Assembly (NCBI GenBank): GCA_021838765.1 | Contig: JAKCCY010000023.1 | Location: forward strand, 1 to 29,947 | From: Nitrospirota bacterium | Lineage (GTDB): Bacteria > Nitrospirota_A > Leptospirillia > Leptospirillales > Leptospirillaceae | Reading direction: 5' to 3' | Length of the DNA stretch: 29,947 nucleotides | Shown here: positions 26,759 to 29,947 of the stretch, one piece after another | How positions within the stretch are numbered: the stretch's first letter is position 1 | Layout: every line of letters starts with the position of its first letter | Position numbers and translations under genes: made by a program | Notes under the pieces: model-generated | Databases searched by the model: none | Seen by the model: the letters and a program-made list of their open reading frames with translations, nothing else | Told to the model about the DNA's origin: nothing

Positions 26759-27157
26759 AGAGGTTTCTCCTCAAAAGAAAAAACATCCCGAAAGTGATCG
26801 CGGATTCTTATTGACTGATGATCGGGTAACTCATGGCAATTCACAGCGACAACGTGTTGTGACTTCTTGCCGGTCGTACAAAGAACAAACCTGTTTGTCC
26901 TTTCTAGAACATGGGACAGCGAAATCCCAATGCACTGCCATCACTGAAACTCTTGGGATGAAAAATGACACTGACGTGAGGCCTCGGGGAACCGGAGCCA
27001 CGACGTTGGATGACGTTTTATTCTCTAAAACCATTCATAAATTTATCAAAGTACGTTTGACAAACCGATCCCATTATTGCGAAGATCAAAACAGATGGAT
27101 TGGGGGTACCCGGTCGGCGAAGGGCCTTCGGAAGAAATTCCGGGGCCTTTTCGTTTT
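26759..27157. other. 399-bp gap inside the defence operon
   Basis: No supported gene on either strand. GC-rich imperfect complementarity lies just after the DUF3800 stop (27120-27155 on the - strand) without a T-run. A possible promoter towards the methylase genes lies at 27034-27063. This gap may divide the locus into two transcription units. Confidence 0.5.
27034..27063 (-). promoter_or_regulatory. Possible promoter of the glycosylase-methylase-ATPase genes
   Basis: On the - strand TTGTCA (27058-27063) and TATGAA (27034-27039) are 18 nt apart. Both differ from the sigma-70 consensus, so this is a weak prediction. It sits about 275 nt before the 552-aa gene. Confidence 0.3.
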
Positions 27158-27907
27158 TCAGGGAAAGCATCGGAGATCCCGCCCGTCCTGCTTTGCAAGA
27201 AGGTGGGGAAGGAGCTTCTTCTCCATAACCTCATACGTCCTGTTCGGTTGATCCGGTCTCAAGATGGAAAGTCCGATCGGTCGCGCCAGCAGATCGGCAA
27301 GCTGAAGACCCAGGTGATTGGCCTTCTTGTCTACAAACACCACATCAAACGGATACACTCTCCCTTCATCCCTGTTTTTTTCGCAGAGCCTCCGAAACTC
27401 ACTTTTGAGCTCTCCATCTTCATTCTTGCCTCGCTTCTCAAACAGAAGATGCATTTTCTGGCCAACGACACCTTCATTCGAAAGAAAAGAATCGACTTGG
27501 ATGAGCCCGGCTTCAAGAGCCAGATGGTAGGGGTTTTCCGGGTTTTCGTTTTCTTTCAATTCATTTTTTCGAATCACCACGCACCCCAGATGAAAGGTCA
27601 CCTCCCCGATAATCTGTGTCAGCTCCGTCATAAAATGTTCTTTCTTGTCTGATGAGTTCAGAAAAGAGAAGTCCTCCGTCCCTTTTCGGAGTGCATGTTC
27701 GTGAAGGATCACAGCATCGTGACCGAAATGCTTCATCTTGAGGCTCTGAAGGCGCGGCGTCAGAATGCCAATATAATCGGCCTTTTTCAGGATGCAAAAT
27801 ACCAGAACGAAGATCGGATAATGAGGATCGATGGTCATCAGTCCATGATCGCCACTTTCATCAACAAAGACAATATATTCGGAGAACTCTTCTGTCATCG
27901 GCTCCAC
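27158..27907 (-). CDS. DUF3800 domain protein
   Basis: A 249-aa protein matching DUF3800: an N-terminal YIVFVDESGDHG acidic motif (D16, E17, D20), KADYIGILTPRLQSLKMKHFGHDAVILHE in the middle and FVDKKANHLGLQLADLLARPIG near the end. The conserved acidic residues suggest a nuclease-like metal site, but the family has no proven function that I know. It is a common companion of phage-defence and mobile genes. The start is GTG 27907, two nt after the helicase stop; an ATG three codons later (27898) has a GGAG only 3 nt upstream. Co-transcription with the helicase is likely. Confidence 0.88.
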   Translation of the reverse strand: MEPMTEEFSEYIVFVDESGDHGLMTIDPHYPIFVLVFCILKKADYIGILTPRLQSLKMKHFGHDAVILHEHALRKGTEDFSFLNSSDKKEHFMTELTQIIGEVTFHLGCVVIRKNELKENENPENPYHLALEAGLIQVDSFLSNEGVVGQKMHLLFEKRGKNEDGELKSEFRRLCEKNRDEGRVYPFDVVFVDKKANHLGLQLADLLARPIGLSILRPDQPNRTYEVMEKKLLPHLLAKQDGRDLRCFP

Positions 27908-27908
27908 G

Positions 27909-29947
27909 CTAATCCGTGCCGCCGTTTTTAACGGATTCAGCTTTTTTCAAAAGCTCGATCAGATCCAGATTAATGCTGGTTACCGCCCAGTCGGGTTCCT
28001 GGTTGAATGGTTTCTTCACATAATACGGGCCTTCGCACTGGTCTCCCTCCACGAGAACAATAGCCAGAAGGAATTTTTCCGATTGGTTCAAGGCGGTGAT
28101 GACCTCGTTTTTTGTGACCGTGATGGTAGACTGGCCCTTGGCCCGTCCCTTCACTTCGATATGCCGGGGCTCGGAAATACGACCGTCCTTCATGGGAGGA
28201 ATAGATGTAATATCCCAGCCGCATTTCTCGATCGAGACATCCTTCGTCTCATATCCCATGGCCCGTTCCGCATCGGTCACCGCCTGCATGGCCAGTTGCT
28301 CGATCCGCCTTCGGGCCTCAGCATCGACGGAAAAGTTTTGCACTCGGCCCTCCTGTGTCAGAAGTCCTGCCGGAATCACCAGTGCCCCGCCCACAACAAT
28401 GGGAGGAGAGGAGAGAACATTTCTCATGCCTTCCAGCTCTTTTTTCCGGGTATAGAGACGATTTCTGAGATCATCGAGCTTTTGCCGGGTATTTTCCACA
28501 GTAAGCCGAACATCCTTTCCGGCAGACAGATCCTCCAGCATCTTGGTCAGCCGGTCATCCCAGAAGGAGATCTCCCGCGTCAGGCGTTCCTGGACTGCGG
28601 CCAGTGTCTTGTCGACCATCTGCTCCCTTCGGGAACGGACTTCCATAAAATGCTCCGGAACCAGTTTCCCCGAAGCAAATTCAAGAGCTCGGTGCTCACA
28701 GTCGGGGCCGATCCAGGGGGCCTCAAGAATCTCCTGGATCTTTTCTTTGTCTGCAGGGCGAAGAGGCTCTAGATCGAGATGGGGTGCCCATCCCGCATGG
28801 CGCACGGATCCGTCAGGATCCATCTCCACAAACTGAAGACGACGAGAGACAACTCGTTCGGGATCGGAACCCTCCCGAACCGCATGATCCAAAATCAGCA
28901 GAAGACGGGGGGTTCCCCCGGAATCATTCGGGTCCACCAGAATCGTTCCCTGCTTCAGGGTATTCCGGTACTCTTCGAGGACAAGATCGGTCACCGACTG
29001 CATGAGAGGATGGCCGGGATGAAGAAGTGTGGCCATCGGGGTCTCCGCCTTCGACGGGAGACAAATGAATTGTTTTTCGAAGGTGACCCGCTCGTATCTT
29101 CTTGTGATGGGTCCTAAATAGCGAGAGTCCCGGCCCGCAATCAACCGGTCCCGATCCCGGATCCTGCCCGGAACATGGGTGATCTCGTAGCGACCGGTCT
29201 CCCGGGGACGGAGATCTCCTCCGAACAGCCCAAAGGCCTTCGAAAAAAAGGAGCGGATAAAATAGGGCTGGAGTTTCCGGGCCTCGGCCTTTTCCATCTC
29301 CTCCCGGATGGAAAACAAATCCTCCATGCGCATGACCTTTTCCGACAGGGCGTTTCTCTGGATGATCTCCCTGAGATGATCGGTATCAAGTGCGCCCTCG
29401 ACCTTTTCATGGAGTTTCGCCTGGACGGAAGGGTCCTCCCCATAACGAATCGCATCGATTAAAAGATCCCTGAGACTCCTCTCCTCGAACACCTCTCCAA
29501 GAACATCGAAGACCCGGCCTCCCAAGGCTTTTCGTTCAACCTCGATCTTGTCGAAGAGGCGCTGGAACACATCACCCTCCCGAGTTTCGGAGGCCACCAT
29601 GTTCCACAGGTGGCAGACTTCAGTCTGCCCGATCCGGTGGATACGTCCAAAACGTTGCTCAAGTCGGTTCGGATTCCAGGGAAGATCATAGTTGACCATC
29701 AGGTGGGCATTCTGGAGGTTGACGCCTTCTCCTGCAGCATCGGTTGCCACCAGAATACGCACATCCGGATCGTTCCGGAAAAGCTCCTGAACCTTGTGCC
29801 GTTCTTCTCGCCGCACTCCCCCATGAATGACGGCGACCGCATCGGGTCTCCCAAGAAGCCCGGCAATCCGATCTTTGAGATAGGTCAACGTGTCTTTGTA
29901 TTCGGTGAAAATGATCAGCTTTCGCTGACGCCCTCTGTCGTCCTTCA
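27909..29947 (-). CDS. SNF2/superfamily II helicase with C-terminal DUF3883 domain, partial
   Basis: The frame is open to the window edge, so the N-terminal part with the Walker motifs lies outside. The visible part starts with [12 protein letters not shown], then motif IV/V elements [11 protein letters not shown] and [15 protein letters not shown], and motif [13 protein letters not shown], as in SNF2-like helicases. A long middle region with coiled-coil sequence ([20 protein letters not shown]) follows. The C-terminus carries a DUF3883-type domain ([30 protein letters not shown]). Helicases of this layout occur in DISARM-like and helicase-methylase-ATPase loci. Here it begins the operon and probably moves on or opens invading DNA. 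Confidence 0.9.
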   Translation of the reverse strand, partial: KDDRGRQRKLIIFTEYKDTLTYLKDRIAGLLGRPDAVAVIHGGVRREERHKVQELFRNDPDVRILVATDAAGEGVNLQNAHLMVNYDLPWNPNRLEQRFGRIHRIGQTEVCHLWNMVASETREGDVFQRLFDKIEVERKALGGRVFDVLGEVFEERSLRDLLIDAIRYGEDPSVQAKLHEKVEGALDTDHLREIIQRNALSEKVMRMEDLFSIREEMEKAEARKLQPYFIRSFFSKAFGLFGGDLRPRETGRYEITHVPGRIRDRDRLIAGRDSRYLGPITRRYERVTFEKQFICLPSKAETPMATLLHPGHPLMQSVTDLVLEEYRNTLKQGTILVDPNDSGGTPRLLLILDHAVREGSDPERVVSRRLQFVEMDPDGSVRHAGWAPHLDLEPLRPADKEKIQEILEAPWIGPDCEHRALEFASGKLVPEHFMEVRSRREQMVDKTLAAVQERLTREISFWDDRLTKMLEDLSAGKDVRLTVENTRQKLDDLRNRLYTRKKELEGMRNVLSSPPIVVGGALVIPAGLLTQEGRVQNFSVDAEARRRIEQLAMQAVTDAERAMGYETKDVSIEKCGWDITSIPPMKDGRISEPRHIEVKGRAKGQSTITVTKNEVITALNQSEKFLLAIVLVEGDQCEGPYYVKKPFNQEPDWAVTSINLDLIELLKKAESVKNGGTD

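Noticed and set aside
1..29947. CRISPR arrays, tRNA and rRNA genes
   Set aside because: No regularly spaced repeats and no tRNA or rRNA signatures were seen by eye; a covariance-model search was not possible.

Overview
The window looks like a Gram-negative chromosome of medium GC content. The outer-membrane porin, the amide-plus-urea nitrogen cluster and the gene styles would fit an acidophilic Nitrospirota such as Leptospirillum. That taxonomic guess is inference only: no rRNA or other phylogenetic marker is present.

Region 1 (1-10565, + strand) is a short-chain amide and urea utilisation block. In order it holds an OmpL-like porin, an NCS1-family permease with a cysteine-rich tail, the FmdB zinc-ribbon protein, formamidase FmdA, a nitrilase-superfamily amidase (AmiE/AmiF type), the fluoride channel CrcB, a DUF190 protein, and ureD-ureA-ureB-ureC-ureE. 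The porin and permease would import amides or urea, the two amidases release ammonia from amides, and urease hydrolyses urea. The last two urease accessory genes, ureF and ureG, lie on the opposite strand at 10611-12379, convergent with ureE, and an IS630 transposase remnant sits between them.

Region 2 (about 12400-15264) is a decayed mobile-element zone. It has a second, unrelated IS630 pseudogene, a DUF4160-DUF2442 gene pair (putative toxin-antitoxin) and long stretches without genes.

Region 3 (15265-18740) is a two-gene cassette of an AAA+ ATPase and a subtilisin-like (S8) protease. It ends at a sharp junction with a truncated HsdR-like restriction gene.

Region 4 (29947 back to 18702, - strand) is a probable defence or DNA-modification operon: a helicase with a C-terminal DUF3883 domain (runs off the window), a DUF3800 protein, a 552-aa protein that looks like a DNA glycosylase fused to a DUF6884/YaaA-like domain, a 90-aa protein with a conserved Cys-Cys motif, a DUF1156 DNA methylase, a DUF499 ATPase, and the truncated HsdR-like fragment. 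Helicase, DUF1156 methylase and DUF499 ATPase match the helicase-methylase-ATPase (Hma) type of candidate anti-phage system. The glycosylase-like fusion and the small Cys protein are the most interesting additions. Functions in regions 3 and 4 are inferred from domains and context.
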